Both the position numbers and the translations under genes were made by a program. This document shows positions 34,620-45,304 of a stretch of 64,000 nucleotides of DNA, in pieces. The notes beneath the pieces are model-generated. The model had not been told where the DNA came from. It ran no database searches and saw only the letters and a list, made by a program, of their open reading frames with translations. This DNA comes from Porphyra umbilicalis (lineage: Eukaryota; Rhodophyta; Bangiophyceae; Bangiales; Bangiaceae), in contig KV918761.1 of assembly GCA_002049455.2 (NCBI GenBank), positions 62,001 through 126,000 on the forward strand, in the 5' to 3' direction. Position 1 is the stretch's first letter. Every line of letters starts with the position of its first letter.

Positions 34620-36191
34620 TTACTTCCCACCGCAAGCCTCAACAGGTGGGTCCTCATCCCCCCCGCTGCCGACGGTTGAACCTACGTGCGCACGCCCTGC
34701 CCCATACTTGCTCGCCGCCGCGCTGCCCCCACACGCCGGGCTGGCCCCACCCCTCTCCACACCGCCTCCACCCACCGCGCTCCCCGCGCCTGCCGCGCTT
34801 CCCCCGCCCCCAGCCGCCGAGGTTCCCACCCCCGATGCCGTACCCGCCGAAGTCAACTCCCCAGTCACCGGCATCGACGCAATGTGTTGCAGGATACAAG
34901 CGTCCCTCGTCTGAAGGAACAGCTCCTTCAGGACCCTCAGCTTCTCGAGGGACACCGAGCTCTGTGCCGCCACTAGGGCGGCCGCGGCCTGCTGCTCGGC
35001 CGCGTGCGCGCGCCTATCCGCCTCGCGGCTTTCGCGCTCCTCACGCATGACGTCCAGCTTGTACTGGCGCGTGGTGGCAGCGAGGGTTGCCTCCGCCGCG
35101 CGTGCCGCAGCAGTGGCTTGAAGCTCCAACGTCTGCTTGGCAACGTCCGCCTGCGCTGCCCGCGCGCTCGCCGACGAGCGCGTGCTCTAAATGATCGCCA
35201 TCATCGCGCCGTCGTCACCCAGCACCGCCCGCCCGTCCTCGTCGGCAGTGAGGGACCGGCGCGACCGACCGCTCGCTCCCCCCCGCTGAGCGGGCGGCAA
35301 CGCCGTCGGCGAGAGAGCAGGCGCCCGGCGTGCTGTACGAGAACGGACACATGGAGGCAACACGCCACCATCGCAATCGGAGCTTGATGAGGAGCTAGGG
35401 GTGCCACTTTTACCACCAATACTTGCCTCGCTGTCCGAATCGGAGTGGTTGTTGGTGGCCTTGGACTTGCCCGCGCCGTCTGTCGTACCCGCGCCCTTGG
35501 TCGTGCTACCGTCGACGACCGCGCTGCGGCTGGCCGCGCGGCCGTACGTCATCGGCGGCGTCTTGCACGTACCGCCGGTGCGCGTGGGGATGTTCTTGGC
35601 AGTCTCCTCCAGCTTTGCCATCTCGTCGGCGGTCATCCTCCAGTCGGCCGCCTTCTTGGAGTCCTTGCTCCACTCGGCCACGGAGATATCCTGTGGGCTC
35701 AACCCTGTGGAGTGTTGCTTGATCTTGGCACGGTCCGACATATAAGCACGCACTGTGTCCATCAGGTACTGGACTGCGTCATACTTGAGGGGCTTCAGGG
35801 AGTTGTTCTTCTCCGAGGCCAACCGCTTGACAACCCAAGCCGCCGCGTTAGGCAGCGACAGCTGCTTGCTGGCACCGTCCTTGCTTAACTGAGCCGCGAT
35901 GAACTTAGCCCACCACTTGAGCACCAACAAGCGGTACTTGGCCGCCCAAACGCCTCGGTCCTTAAACTCGTCATCTCCGTCGGCGGCCATCGCAGTGGCC
36001 GAGCTTTTGCGTTTCTTGCGGGTGGGTGCCACTTGCTTCGCCTTGCCGGACTTACGGCGCTTGCGTGCACGCGCTTCGCGAGCAGGCGAATCACTCGAGG
36101 AGGAGATGTCAACCGCGGACGCCGACCGTAGCCCGTCGTCGGAATCGTCGACAACATCGATCGATTGTTGGCACGGGCCCGAAGGGCGCAC
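34620..36191 (-). pseudogene. Unknown nuclear/coiled-coil ORF partner of the transposase
   Basis: Starts MRPSGPCQQSIDVVDDSDDG and has an acidic/serine N-terminal part. Next come a bipartite nuclear-localisation-like stretch (ARKRRKSGKAK and TRKKRKSS) and a helical, tryptophan-containing region (VWAAKYRLLVLKWWAKFIA) that could be a DNA-binding domain. A Ser-rich linker follows, then a strongly charged coiled-coil segment (YKLDVMREERESREADRR) and a Gly-rich tail. The frame is interrupted once by TAG at 35187-35189, with coding character continuing in the same frame. I do not recognise the family. Its position suggests an element-encoded DNA-binding accessory protein comparable to Harbinger ORF2, but a host gene next to the element is possible. 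Confidence 0.5.
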
Positions 36192-37207
36192 CCCCGCCGG
36201 CTTTGGGGATCCCCCGACGCCTGCTCAGTACAACAGGGCTCCGCCCGAGGGCATGCCGTCTTCCGGTAGGCTGGTCCGCACAAAGGATAGCGCCCGAGAG
36301 GGATTCTCGACGGGGTCGGCATGGTCGACCCCCGCCGGCGCCGGGCGGTCGGGCGATACAGCACCGCCGTCGTGCAGCCGGTGCTCAGCCCGGTCGTCCG
36401 TAGAGGGGCGTCTAGGAGCCAGGACGCTGGCAGCCCCTCGCTCAGGACGCTGCAGGTAGAGCGGGCGGGGCGGGGCTGAGTAAGGCGGGCGGGTGGCGCC
36501 TGCGGGCGTGGCGACAGACTGCGCCACTGCCCACGCCGGTGCTTGGGGGGGCTGCCCCCCAGCCGCCACATCGGCGATCGAAAGGAGAGCAGACATGGGT
36601 GGGAGGTGCCCGAACCTGTTGGGCATGATTGCAATACTTCATCTGCAATGAGCACACAACCATGCGGCAGACACAGGGAAACGAGAAGACACAGCAAACA
36701 CGCGAGCAGTGGAGTATGGGCCAATGTCAGACCAATGCCATCGACATCACGTCTTGCCACCACGACCCCGACCAGCGTGTCCCTATGACACACAATATAA
36801 ACAGGCAGCACGGACAGAGAACCGCGACGCACCTCATACACACAACCTCATCTAAAAGCCGGGCGGCTCAGCTCGCGCTGACTCGGTTGCGCAGCCCTAG
36901 TCGTGTTGGCCAGCGAAGTTGACAACGCGCGGTGATGGGGCACTCGAGGAGTGTCAGGTCCGCGGTGACGAGGTGGTGGTTGCGCACCGGAGGCGTCGAG
37001 GTAGCGTAGAGGTGGCGCCGATGTGGCGTGGCGGTGACCTGGCAGAAGGAGGGCAGATGCGCTACCAACGTCCCGGGATCGAGCTGTATTAATAGTGCGA
37101 AGCGCGTGTTGGCCATGCCCTCTGCAAGACGAAGCAATGGCGCGGGCGGCCCGTGGGAGCGTGCGTCAATGCCATGGCGCCCTCAGCCCCTCACCCCCCC
37201 CCCCCCA
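36192..37207. other. No gene seen
   Basis: Unique sequence, GC-rich near 36200-36560 where overlapping frames are open opposite each other; no domain recognised. Confidence 0.4.
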
Positions 37208-37430
37208 CAGCCTGCTGTCGCGGCGCTCATGGGCCCTGCCGCGCCCATCGTACTGTACCCCTCTGATTGGTGCTGTCGAGGGCGCAACCGCCCCTCCCCC
37301 TCCCCCCCTCACAGCCTGCTGTCGCGGCGCCCACGGGCCCTGCCGCGCCCATCGTACTGTACCCCTCTGAATGGTGCTGTCGAGGCCGCAACCGCCGCTC
37401 CCCCCCCCACCCACAGCCTGCTGTCACGGC
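37208..37430. repeat. Tandem repeat, unit about 103 bp, two and a bit copies
   Basis: ACAGCCTGCTGTC begins copies at 37208, 37311 and 37413 (periods 103 and 102). Each copy contains GGGCCCTGCCGCGCCCATCG and a C run. The third copy is cut short. Confidence 0.85.
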
Positions 37431-38402
37431 GTTTTTGTGCGCAGTCGGCAGGCCGCGCAGGCATGTCGATTGACTGGCAGCAACCCAGTAGCGAGAATGG
37501 ATCAACGTATGATGAGTGATACATAAATGTGTTTGGCTGGTCCACTCACAAGTGGGCTGACGTCATTCCACCGACGGCCAAGGAATGTTTCAAACTGCCG
37601 CGATGGATGGAATCACCGCGTTGCGCCACTTCTTCGGTCCTGACAGCATCGCCTGACTGACAATTCGCCCGATTCCCCAAGGGGTCCAGGAACAGCGACC
37701 CCTCTGGGTGAGGTGAACCAACCTAGTGACTGTGAGCAGGTGTGGCCACCGGGCCAGGTGGACTGGGGTGGTATGCCAGGCTGTGGTACCCGATGCGCCG
37801 ACGAACGTAGGTGGCCTGTTGCCAGGCGGGGACAGGTCAGTCGGCAGGGGAAAGGGAGGTCTCAAAGCATTGAATACTTTATCATTACCGTTCCGAATCA
37901 TACCGACGTGTGAGCATGTGGAAAATATCGTTTACCGATTTGGATACCGACCGATACCGACTTCGTGTACCGACCGAATTTACCGATCTGCCAACCTTAG
38001 CTGTGGGGGTGTGGCGGTTGTCAGGGGCGCCCTGGGGTGCTGTCATGGGTGGAGGGTTCTGCTCAGTTCACTACGTGGCCGCAGGTGCGGCCATTTGGCG
38101 ACCGGGCGCGGGACCGTGGCCCGGCCCCGCCGCGTGTGCCCGCACAAGCGCTCCGATCCAGTTGTTCGGCCATCGTCGCTGCGATCGGGCCGCGTGTCCG
38201 ACAGGCCCGCAAGCGCGTTCGGCCACACGCCACCGCACGAGAGATACGTGACACACTTCAACGATCCGGGCTCTGGAGCCGAGATGGCACGCGGCCGTCC
38301 AGTTCCGAGAGGTACCATATTCCATCCGTGGGTGGCTGTCGAAACAAAAATATGATAAATTGGGCAATCTGAGGACAATATGACATGCCACATGTCACTC
38401 AT
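37431..38402. other. No gene seen; ACCGAT cluster at 37880-37990
   Basis: Unique sequence apart from an AT-rich block with repeated ATACCGA, TTTACCGAT and GATACCGAC words at 37880-37990, resembling those at 27.5 and 32.0 kb. Confidence 0.45.
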
Positions 38403-38693
38403 TTAACCTCGTGAAACCGCGGTGGACCAATCAGAGCACAGAACAAATTTGAGACACGTTTCTGCAACGTGTGCCCAATATGGCGGTGGCCTGACTTTGG
38501 TGGGAATGCTCTTGGGAATGAAGCCGCGGCTCATGTCAAAGTACCGATTGGAGAGGAGTGTACTCAAGTGGCGCCTCGCCCGCAGGAGAAGAAACCAGGA
38601 CAGTTGGATGTCGTCCATACCAAACGCATCAAGCGTTGCAGGCTCCATGAGGCCCACGCACTCAGAACAGGCACAGTACGTGAGTAGACGCAC
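38403..38693 (-). pseudogene. N-terminal fragment of a Harbinger-like transposase
   Basis: The peptide contains LRARRHLSTLLSNRYFDMSR and GFIPKS, matching the N-terminal LRTLIANRYLHMSRGFVPKS of the transposase at 33019-34429, with a similar preceding 'LDA' segment. The remainder of the gene is missing, so this is a truncated relative of the same family. Confidence 0.55.
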
Positions 38694-38997
38694 CTGGCGC
38701 GTGGCGAAGGATGGCGAACTGCCGAAGAGAGATACGCGCTATGCTGGGCGGGGTGTGCTGGCAGGTGGCAAGCGAGCCAAGGCATGGTAGGGAAGAGCCG
38801 GTGTGAGCACGGCGACGTGGTGCCGTGCACCATTCATTTTGCCTCATGGCTGTCAGCGGGGGGCCACATGTACCCTTACAGTCATCCTGTTAATCCACAG
38901 ATGTGCGGTTGTCCGGACCCTGAGTCTCCATGTGCGACAAGAGTCCTTCGAGTCGGACCCATCTTACAGCTCTGACAGAAATGCAAAATCCGCCGTC

Positions 38998-39017
38998 CGA
39001 ACGAACGAACGAACGAA
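38998..39017. repeat. (CGAA)5 microsatellite
   Basis: Five perfect CGAA tetramers. Confidence 0.8.
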
Positions 39018-39081
39018 CCGCCGAGCGTCTACCGATCCGGAATTTATGAAACCCCCTACCGTCTCGCCGCCGCAACCATTA

Positions 39082-39318
39082 GAGTCAATATCCGCGTGTA
39101 TGGCACCTTTGTGCACTTTGTAGCCCGCCTTGTGTTTCAAGAATAACATTCTTTGGCGATGGCTACTTCCTGTCGTTTCCTGGATCGGGCCAATGAGATG
39201 CGTTCTTTCCGCACTATCGTGCGATGCTGCTCTCTGGTGCGTCCTCAGCGATCGCGATCCTCCCAGTTATATGGCAGGGTGCCACATAACTTGGACACAT
39301 AAAACCGGATATTGACTG
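39082..39318 (+). mobile_element. Short TA-target element, non-autonomous relative of element B
   Basis: 237 bp between TA dinucleotides at 39080-39081 and 39319-39320. The left end GAGTCAATATCCG and the right end (reverse complement CAGTCAATATCCGG) form terminal inverted repeats. The left interior (TATGGCACC, GCACTTTGTAGCCC) and right interior (TCGCGATCCTCCCAGTTATA) match the two ends of the 4.3-kb element at 45705-50037. It is thus a short derivative of that family, probably moved by the same transposase. Confidence 0.75.
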
Positions 39319-39345
39319 TACTGCTGTAAACGGGCGGCCGCCTCA

Positions 39346-40371
39346 AGCGGCGCCGATGGCGGGCGCTGACGACGTTATGGAAGTAGGTGGAGGCGGCGGC
39401 GCTTGCGCAGTGGCGGTCCTCGGGGGCGAGGACGTTGTGCAGAGGTTGGGGGACCAGGACACCGCGCGCGGTTCGCAGACGGGCAGTGCAGGGGCGGCAG
39501 CAATCGGTGGTGTTGCTGGTTGTACCGCGTCCACTCCCAACACCGTGGACGGTTGGCCGCCGCTCTCCCGCTCAGTTGGAAGGAGCTGCCGCCGTTGTCT
39601 CGCACTACAGAGACATGCGGCCGGCGAAGGCGGCGCCGGTGGCAGACGCGGATGCCTTCAATCAGAAGACGAGCGGCTGTGGGGCCTGCGCGGTCTTGAT
39701 GCGGCAGGGGTGGAACGAGGTGCGGGAGGGGACGGGGGGCGGACCGGGACGCTGCGCCCGGGGTCGTTGCGGGACGTCGTGGGTGGAAACAGTCGGTAGC
39801 GACGCCAGCTGCGCCCGCGGCGACATGCGCGCCTCCGCGCGGTTTGCGGCGGTCTCGACCACCGCTGATACGCCACCTTGCACGACACCGAAGGCGAGCG
39901 CGTGCTGTTGGCGGCGCAGGCGCTGCCGGCATCAGCGCGAGGACGGGGGGCGGTCGCGCGTACGCGACGCGTGTGCGTGGGGGACGGGGGGGAAAGTAAT
40001 GTCATTGAATTCTGGGGAGTGCTTGCATTGGGTTGTGTCAACTGGAGAGAGAAATACCAGCCGCCAAACGGAGCTATCTACGAGGCAGTCGCGCCTGGAG
40101 GATCGTTTTCCCAATCTCAGAAAATCTCCCGCAAGTCTCTTCGTACAGCGGCGCCCTCACCACCCTTATGTCCTGGACAGGAGAGCAGGCGCAAGTAGTT
40201 GCTAGGGTATGAAAAGCCTGGAGAGAGTGTCAGGCAGTCCGTCTGAGCTGCCCGCACAGCAGTTGTCCGGGGACGGTCGTTTGGCCATCTTCGTAGAATA
40301 CCCCCACAGGGTGCCCTCAATCGCGCCTGGAGCCCCTTTCAATGATGGGAGATGGCAAAATCGTACACATG
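39346..40371. other. GC-rich island with overlapping frames, no supported gene
   Basis: Three plus-strand frames and one minus-strand frame of 100-270 codons overlap here. None shows a recognisable domain, and their Gly/Arg/Ala composition fits GC-rich DNA. A short host exon cannot be excluded. Confidence 0.35.
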
Positions 40372-40958
40372 GAGGCACTTTCACAAACTGTCACATTTGA
40401 ACGAAACTGTCATCTTGCAGAACCCCCCTCAGATGCATTGCCAGGGGGGGTGGTCCGCACTCACAGGGCCATAGAGGCCGATTCTGCGGACGCTCCGGTA
40501 CGGCCCTACAACAGCGAGATATGCATGTAGAAACAGAAAACAAATCCAGACCCTGTGAGAAGAGGTCACAAGGATGCATCACAGGGAGTGGGTGTCTCTG
40601 AGGGCGCTTTCCTCATCTTGATTGACGGCATTAAAAAAGCGCTCGATTTGACTGGCCTCAGGGGTGCGTTCAGGGGGGTCGAGCCGAGAAGTTATTGGAT
40701 GTCGTCAAAGAAGATGAAGAAAACGCTCTCAGAGAAACCCACTCCCTTGAATGCATCCTTGTGACCTCTTCTCACAGGGTCTGGCTTTGTTTTCCGTTTC
40801 TAGATGCATATCTCGCTGTTGTAGGGCCGTACCGGAGCGTCCTCAGAATCGGCCTCTATGGCCCTGTGAGTGCGGACCACCCCCCCTGGCAATGCATCTG
40901 AGGGGGGTTCTGCAAGATGACAGTTTCGTTCAAATGTGACAGTTTGTGAAAGTGCCTC
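40372..40958. mobile_element. Fold-back element with about 257-bp inverted arms
   Basis: Left arm about 40372-40627 and right arm about 40700-40958 are near-perfect reverse complements, starting GAGGCACTTTCACAAACTG and ending with its complement. The 72-base loop is AT-rich. A few mismatches and single-base gaps occur toward the inner ends. No target duplication is obvious outside GAGG/CCTC. It is a non-coding fold-back or MITE-type element; its RNA would form a long hairpin. Confidence 0.85.
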
Positions 40959-41693
40959 AATGCTGCGCGTAGACACAAACGACACTTTTGAGGTGACTTT
41001 ATAAATACACGTACAAGTCCAAATCAATTCGAATGGTTCTCTTGAGCTACGATCGGATTGATGCAGGTTCATCCAGGCAGTGTCAAGCGTGCGCCGTGCT
41101 TGAGGAGTGGAGGAAGCGGCGCAGGAGGGAGAAGGAGGACGACGGGCTGGGGGAACAAAGAGATATGCGACAAGGAGCGCGCGAGTGGTAGCTGATGTGC
41201 GATGGGTGGGGCGAGAAATTGTGAAGCTCCCTGCTGCGGGGGCCGCTTTCTACTCCACTGGCGAGCGACCGGGTGCATCTCAGGGCCTTCAGGATCTCGC
41301 ATCTCGTTCACCGCACCACTACCGTCATAAAATGTCCGCGGCTATGAACCACCGCGACTCCCACGTGCTGGAACAAGAAGGAGTGGCATCTTGAACGCTG
41401 CGGCCGGCCAGGGCGGGCGTGAAATGCGTGGGGGGGGGGGATGAGCGGAGATGACCGCCAAGAGCGGGGGTGGCCGCTACGAGCGGGGTGCTGGGACCCG
41501 TTGGTGGGCCTGGTACGGGTGGCTCGGACCAACGCATGCTGGCGCTGCTTGCGTCTTGTCACGAAGCGTCACAGTTAAATTGGCTGGTGACTGACAGCCT
41601 TGGATTTCTTGTGCGATCCGCACATAATTGCGCAGCAAGTGACAGCTGTTTCGAAATGCATTGCGAGACCGCGGCCGCCGCCACATGTGGTCA
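40959..41693. other. No gene seen
   Basis: Unique sequence with short frames only. Confidence 0.45.
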
Positions 41694-41736
41694 CATGAAG
41701 CAACCTACGCAAAACGTTTTCGTAGGTTGCTTCATA
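41694..41736. repeat. Perfect-stem hairpin centred on AAAACGTTTT
   Basis: Arms read ATGAAGCAACCTACG and its reverse complement around AAAACGTTTT. Weaker pairing continues outward (GCCGCCACAT and ATGTGGCGGC near 41680 and 41748). It could be a small fold-back element or two element ends head to head. Confidence 0.7.
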
Positions 41737-42133
41737 TGGCGTACAATGTGGCGGCTTGTAGCCCTGTGTTTCGCTTCTCGACCAATAGAATTGCGGTACA
41801 TTTGGCGTTCCGGCACACGAAGCGCGACTGAGAACGGGCCTCAAAGAGTTGCAGAAAGGGGGGGGGCGGTGGATATGAGATCGCGGGAGGGATGAAAACT
41901 CGATATCCTGAGCAAGACGGGCGCTCGAAGTCTCCGATCCGACCTGACAAGGTCACCAGGGCCGGAATTAATTCAAAAATTTGAGCGGTTCTCATGGCCT
42001 GTCAGACACATCCTCGTCGGTTTTTCTGCGGCAAGTGCTCCGATCGACTTCGAACCTTCACCGTTAGAACGCACTTGAGCTGACGAGTGCGTTGGTCTGT
42101 GGAAGTTTGGCAAACGAGTTTTGTCGTCTTGGT

Positions 42134-42194
42134 CATATGAGCATGAAGTGATCTCGTGTTATTTTTTGAAGAATCAGATAAATCACTTCATATG
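42134..42194. repeat. Small inverted repeat CATATGA...ATCACTTCATATG
   Basis: Arms at 42134-42152 and 42182-42194. The left arm sequence CATATGAGCATGAAG recurs at about 47866 inside element B, hinting at a dispersed repeat. Confidence 0.4.
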
Positions 42195-42852
42195 TAGACA
42201 CTGTGGAAAACGCACATTACAGTATGGTCGCTATCTGGGGTCAGTGGTTGTTAACTGGGGTCAGACGGACACGCCTTGGGCATCACGCCGCTGCACTCGC
42301 AGCGTGGCGCAGTACAGCCTTTCTCCACAGCTGGGCACCCTTTGTTGTGATCGTATTCTGCCTACGTGGCAGCCGATTTGCCTACGTGGCGGACGATCGC
42401 AGTCCGGAATCGGCCTTGATCCCGCCATAGAGGCCGGTCGATCTGCATTCGTTACTAGGCACCGTGCCCAAGAAAGGATGCCACAGCAAAGGAGAAAGAC
42501 TGTATTTAACATGCTGTTACTGTGGTGTCACCATTCCGGAAATAACTCTGTGCTCCAATGTTCTTTTGCTTTGGTAATACCACGTGTACAGGGGTATATC
42601 TGCAGGTGCCGCGGGACAGGCCCGTGACGGCCTCATCACTGCCTACACCATGGTACCTCTCTTTCACTCAGTAGCCTCTTCCTCCGCACACGCAGACCCC
42701 TCGTGTCAGCCCTCCTGTTTGGCCGTCCTTTCCAGATATGACAGGTGCAGTCCACGCCTGGACAGGCATGAATGGGGGGTAAATGCCGACACCGGAGAAG
42801 CAATTCAACGATCGCGTGTCATATTCGATCCGTGCGATCGATCGTGCGATGG
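42195..42852. other. No gene seen
   Basis: Unique sequence; short frames without domains. Confidence 0.4.
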
Positions 42853-43668
42853 TCATATCATCACTGAAAGCGCGTTCGCGAAAACACCCTGGACTTGCAA
42901 AACGATAGAACTGTTTTCACACGACGAAAGATACATAGGCAAGTCGAGCACCGCCTCCCGGGTGAGCTTCACCTGCACGACCGGCGCCGCTTTGGAGCGC
43001 ACGTACGAGCGGGAGATCAGAAAAAAGGAGACGAGGAAGGCGGCCATGGCGGCGGTGGTGGCGGTCGCCGACGTGACCACCGCTTGCTGGCGTAGGGGGC
43101 GCTCCGACCACCGCCGCCGCGGCGTCCACCGCGGCCCGCACGATCGGCAGCTGCTGTCGTCGGGGGAATACCCGCCCACTGGTGGGTAGCGGCCGCCCGC
43201 ACGCTCCTCGACGACCAGCGCTTTGTCTTCGTCCGAGGGGGGGTAGGTGATCGCCGCGAGGGGCTCCTGCCGCACCCACCGGAGGGTCAGCAGCGGCCGC
43301 CACCGCCGTGGCGGCCGGCGGCTGCCACCGAGGCACGGCCGCCACCATTCGAGCAACCACCGGCCGACGCTGGCTGGGCAGTCGTCGCTTGCTGCAGCGC
43401 AGACTCGAGGCCGAGCTGCCCGATGCGCACGTGCGCGGCGGCGAGGCGGTGGATGGGAAGGGGGGGTATGTGGGGCCACAGAGGGGGAGGGGGGGGGAAG
43501 AAGCCGTCGATGGCACAGGGGGGCGGGCGGCGGGGTGGAGCGAGAAAATAGCAGGCGCGCCACGCCGCCGCCGCCGCCGCCGCCGGCACCGCCGCGGCCG
43601 CGGCCGCAGCGGCCGCGAGCGCCACTCGCTGCCGTTTGCGGGCGCGCGTCGTGCGCACGGTCGTCCAC
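42853..43668 (-). CDS. Possible hypothetical membrane protein in a GC-rich island
   Basis: A 271-codon minus-strand frame. The first 110 residues are Pro/Arg/Gly-rich and repeat-like. The C-terminal half is more protein-like: EPLAAITYPPSDEDKALVVE, then TTAAMAAFLVSFFLISRSYV (a possible membrane helix followed by basic residues), then APVVQVKLTREAVLDLPMYL. The opposite strand and another minus frame are also open, so coding is unproven. The C-terminal 15 residues overlap a dispersed repeat also found at 55287-55319. No family was recognised. Confidence 0.25.
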   Translation of the reverse strand: MDDRAHDARPQTAASGARGRCGRGRGGAGGGGGGGVARLLFSRSTPPPAPLCHRRLLPPPSPSVAPHTPPSHPPPRRRARAHRAARPRVCAAASDDCPASVGRWLLEWWRPCLGGSRRPPRRWRPLLTLRWVRQEPLAAITYPPSDEDKALVVEERAGGRYPPVGGYSPDDSSCRSCGPRWTPRRRWSERPLRQQAVVTSATATTAAMAAFLVSFFLISRSYVRSKAAPVVQVKLTREAVLDLPMYLSSCENSSIVLQVQGVFANALSVMI

Positions 43669-44157
43669 TGCTCACCGCCGCGTCGGCGGCAGGCGCGGCG
43701 GCAACACCGCCAGCGGCGGTGGCCGCCGCCCCCACCCGCCGCGCGCGGGTGTTGCGGGAAGGGACGCGACCACGCAGGCTGCAGCGCATTCAGCGCCGAC
43801 ACGACCCCCTGTTTGAAAAATCAAAACCGACGTCTCCCACAGGGCCCGCAGAGCCCGATTCTGGCCAACTACCGCGGAATTGCGACATCATGGCCGTTCG
43901 TGTCCGCGTCCGCGTGCCCCCACGACCCCGTAAACGCCGCACCTGCCCTCACGCACCTTTTTAACGACGATTCTGCTTCCGCGGACCGTACGGGCGATGA
44001 AGACGTCGCCACCTCTAGCAACTTCATAGAAAGAGGCGGGCAGCCCCGGCGCATGTTCCCATAGTTAAGAAAGCGCCAGGGGACATCCTCCAACGGCGTA
44101 GGAAGCCGAACGGACCGCCAAAAACGTTTTTTCAAGTACTCCCGCAACGTGCACTAG
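42866..44157 (+). repeat. Dispersed repeat family X, long copy
   Basis: Starts with AAAGCGCGTTCGCGAAAACA and CCCTGGACTTG, ends with AGTACTCCCGCAACGTGCAC. The same two landmarks, in the same order, bound a 0.57-kb segment at 54503-55076, and the start landmark recurs at 55287. Near the 3' end CGTACGGGCGATGAAGACG is also shared in diverged form. No terminal inverted repeats or target duplication were seen; family unknown. Confidence 0.45.
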
Positions 44158-44274
44158 AAAAAAGGACGTTTTTTCGACGTGTGGGTGTGAGAAAGCACCC
44201 TAGACTAAAGTCCAGGGAAATATACGACAGTAACACGCAGCTGATACCAAACAAGACTAACAATGCGTTACATA

Positions 44275-45304
44275 CGGTGCGTGTCCCAAATATGAGGAAT
44301 CGCGGTTTTTTCTTTTTTTCTCGGCCCACTGGTCTTCTGCAGAGGTCCGATGATGTAATGTGACCCACTCGGACCCTTTGCGTTGCCAGAACGGCCCCTG
44401 ACACTATTAGCAAAGGCGGCAAATCCTCACGTGTCATAGGGGGAAGTATCATTCATTCCAGCTTAGACAGGTGACGATCACGCCCCCCAATCAAATGCAC
44501 GGATACTAGAGCAGGCATGTGCTGACAGTTCGTGCACGAAGAAAAGGGCAAGACCTTACCAATAAAAATGTGAAAAAGACCGCCATGTAGCCCCCTGGGA
44601 GGAAGACACGATTTGGGACACCTGTCATCGAAGCTCCAGTTAGCACATGAACTTAGGCGTTGCAAACCTGTAACCCCAAGAACCTGAAAAAGACTGGCTC
44701 CAGGATCGGAGTTAGCCGAGAGGTCCACAGAACAGGGCCCACAGTAGGGCTGTTAAAGCGGACAGGACAATTGCGACGGTCGCGGACACGGACTGTCCGG
44801 GACGGTCAGTTTCGTCCGGTTCGTCTCATTGGGTGCATCTGAGATCCGCAACAGTGGTCCTTTGCCGTTTGATTGGTCCCTTACCCGCCATCAGCCGTTG
44901 CTGTCAGCTTTGCGGACGATTTTTGTAATGGCTTGTGATCCGGGACTGAGCTGCTCTGTCAGCCAACCCCTTCCACGGGCGTGCCGAGCGCTACGTAGCG
45001 TGACGCCCGGAGGGTGGTCTACTGTTTCAGTATTACGGACAGTCCAGAATTGTCTGAATGGGAAACGGACAGCCGTGAGGCCATAAAGACATTCTGGACA
45101 GTCTTTTTTTGTCCGTAATGTCCGATATAACAGCCCTAGCCCACAGGCAGGTACTAAGTAGTTGTCAGGCAAGAACGTCTCGGGAGAGGCTCTTTCCATG
45201 GAGGCCAGTTGAGAATTTTCTCGTACCCCACCCCGCCTGCCACCGTGCAGTCATGTGTCAGTCTTCCAGAAAACGCGCATGTCTCATTTTTGGGACACGC
45301 ACCA
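44275..45304 (+). mobile_element. Element A, copy 1, interrupted by a hAT-like insertion
   Basis: TA-flanked (44273-44274 and 45305-45306). Ends are CGGTGCGTGTCCCAA and the reverse complement of TGGTGCGTGTCCC. Without its insertion it is 628 bp, the same length as copy 2. It has no coding capacity of note. TA target and inverted ends fit a Tc1/mariner-type non-autonomous element. It retains the empty site (CTGTAACCCC, near 44671) of the insertion seen in copy 2. Confidence 0.85.
44745..45138. mobile_element. hAT-type non-autonomous element inserted in element A
   Basis: 394 bp with terminal inverted repeats TAGGGCTGTTA...TAACAGCCCTA and an 8-bp target duplication GCCCACAG at 44737-44744 and 45139-45146. 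The 8-bp duplication and TAGGGCTG-type ends are standard for hAT. Internal CGGACA/TGTCCG words repeat near the ends, as hAT subterminal motifs do. Copy 2 of A shows the corresponding site uninterrupted (GTGCCCACAAACGGG near 50104). Confidence 0.9.

Larger units (their letters stand above)
33019..36191. mobile_element. Second Harbinger-like DNA transposon, convergent two-gene layout
   Basis: A DDE_4-type transposase on the plus strand (33019-34429) converges on a minus-strand ORF (36191-34620) encoding a basic/coiled-coil protein. The 190-base gap between the ends resembles the tail-to-tail layout of the element at 20.5-25.8 kb, but the proteins belong to a different lineage. Terminal repeats were not found, so limits are those of the genes. 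Confidence 0.5.

Noticed and set aside
39387-40205. A 272-codon frame in a GC-rich island
   Set aside because: Three frames compete and none has a recognisable domain or repeat-free core; kept only as a GC island.
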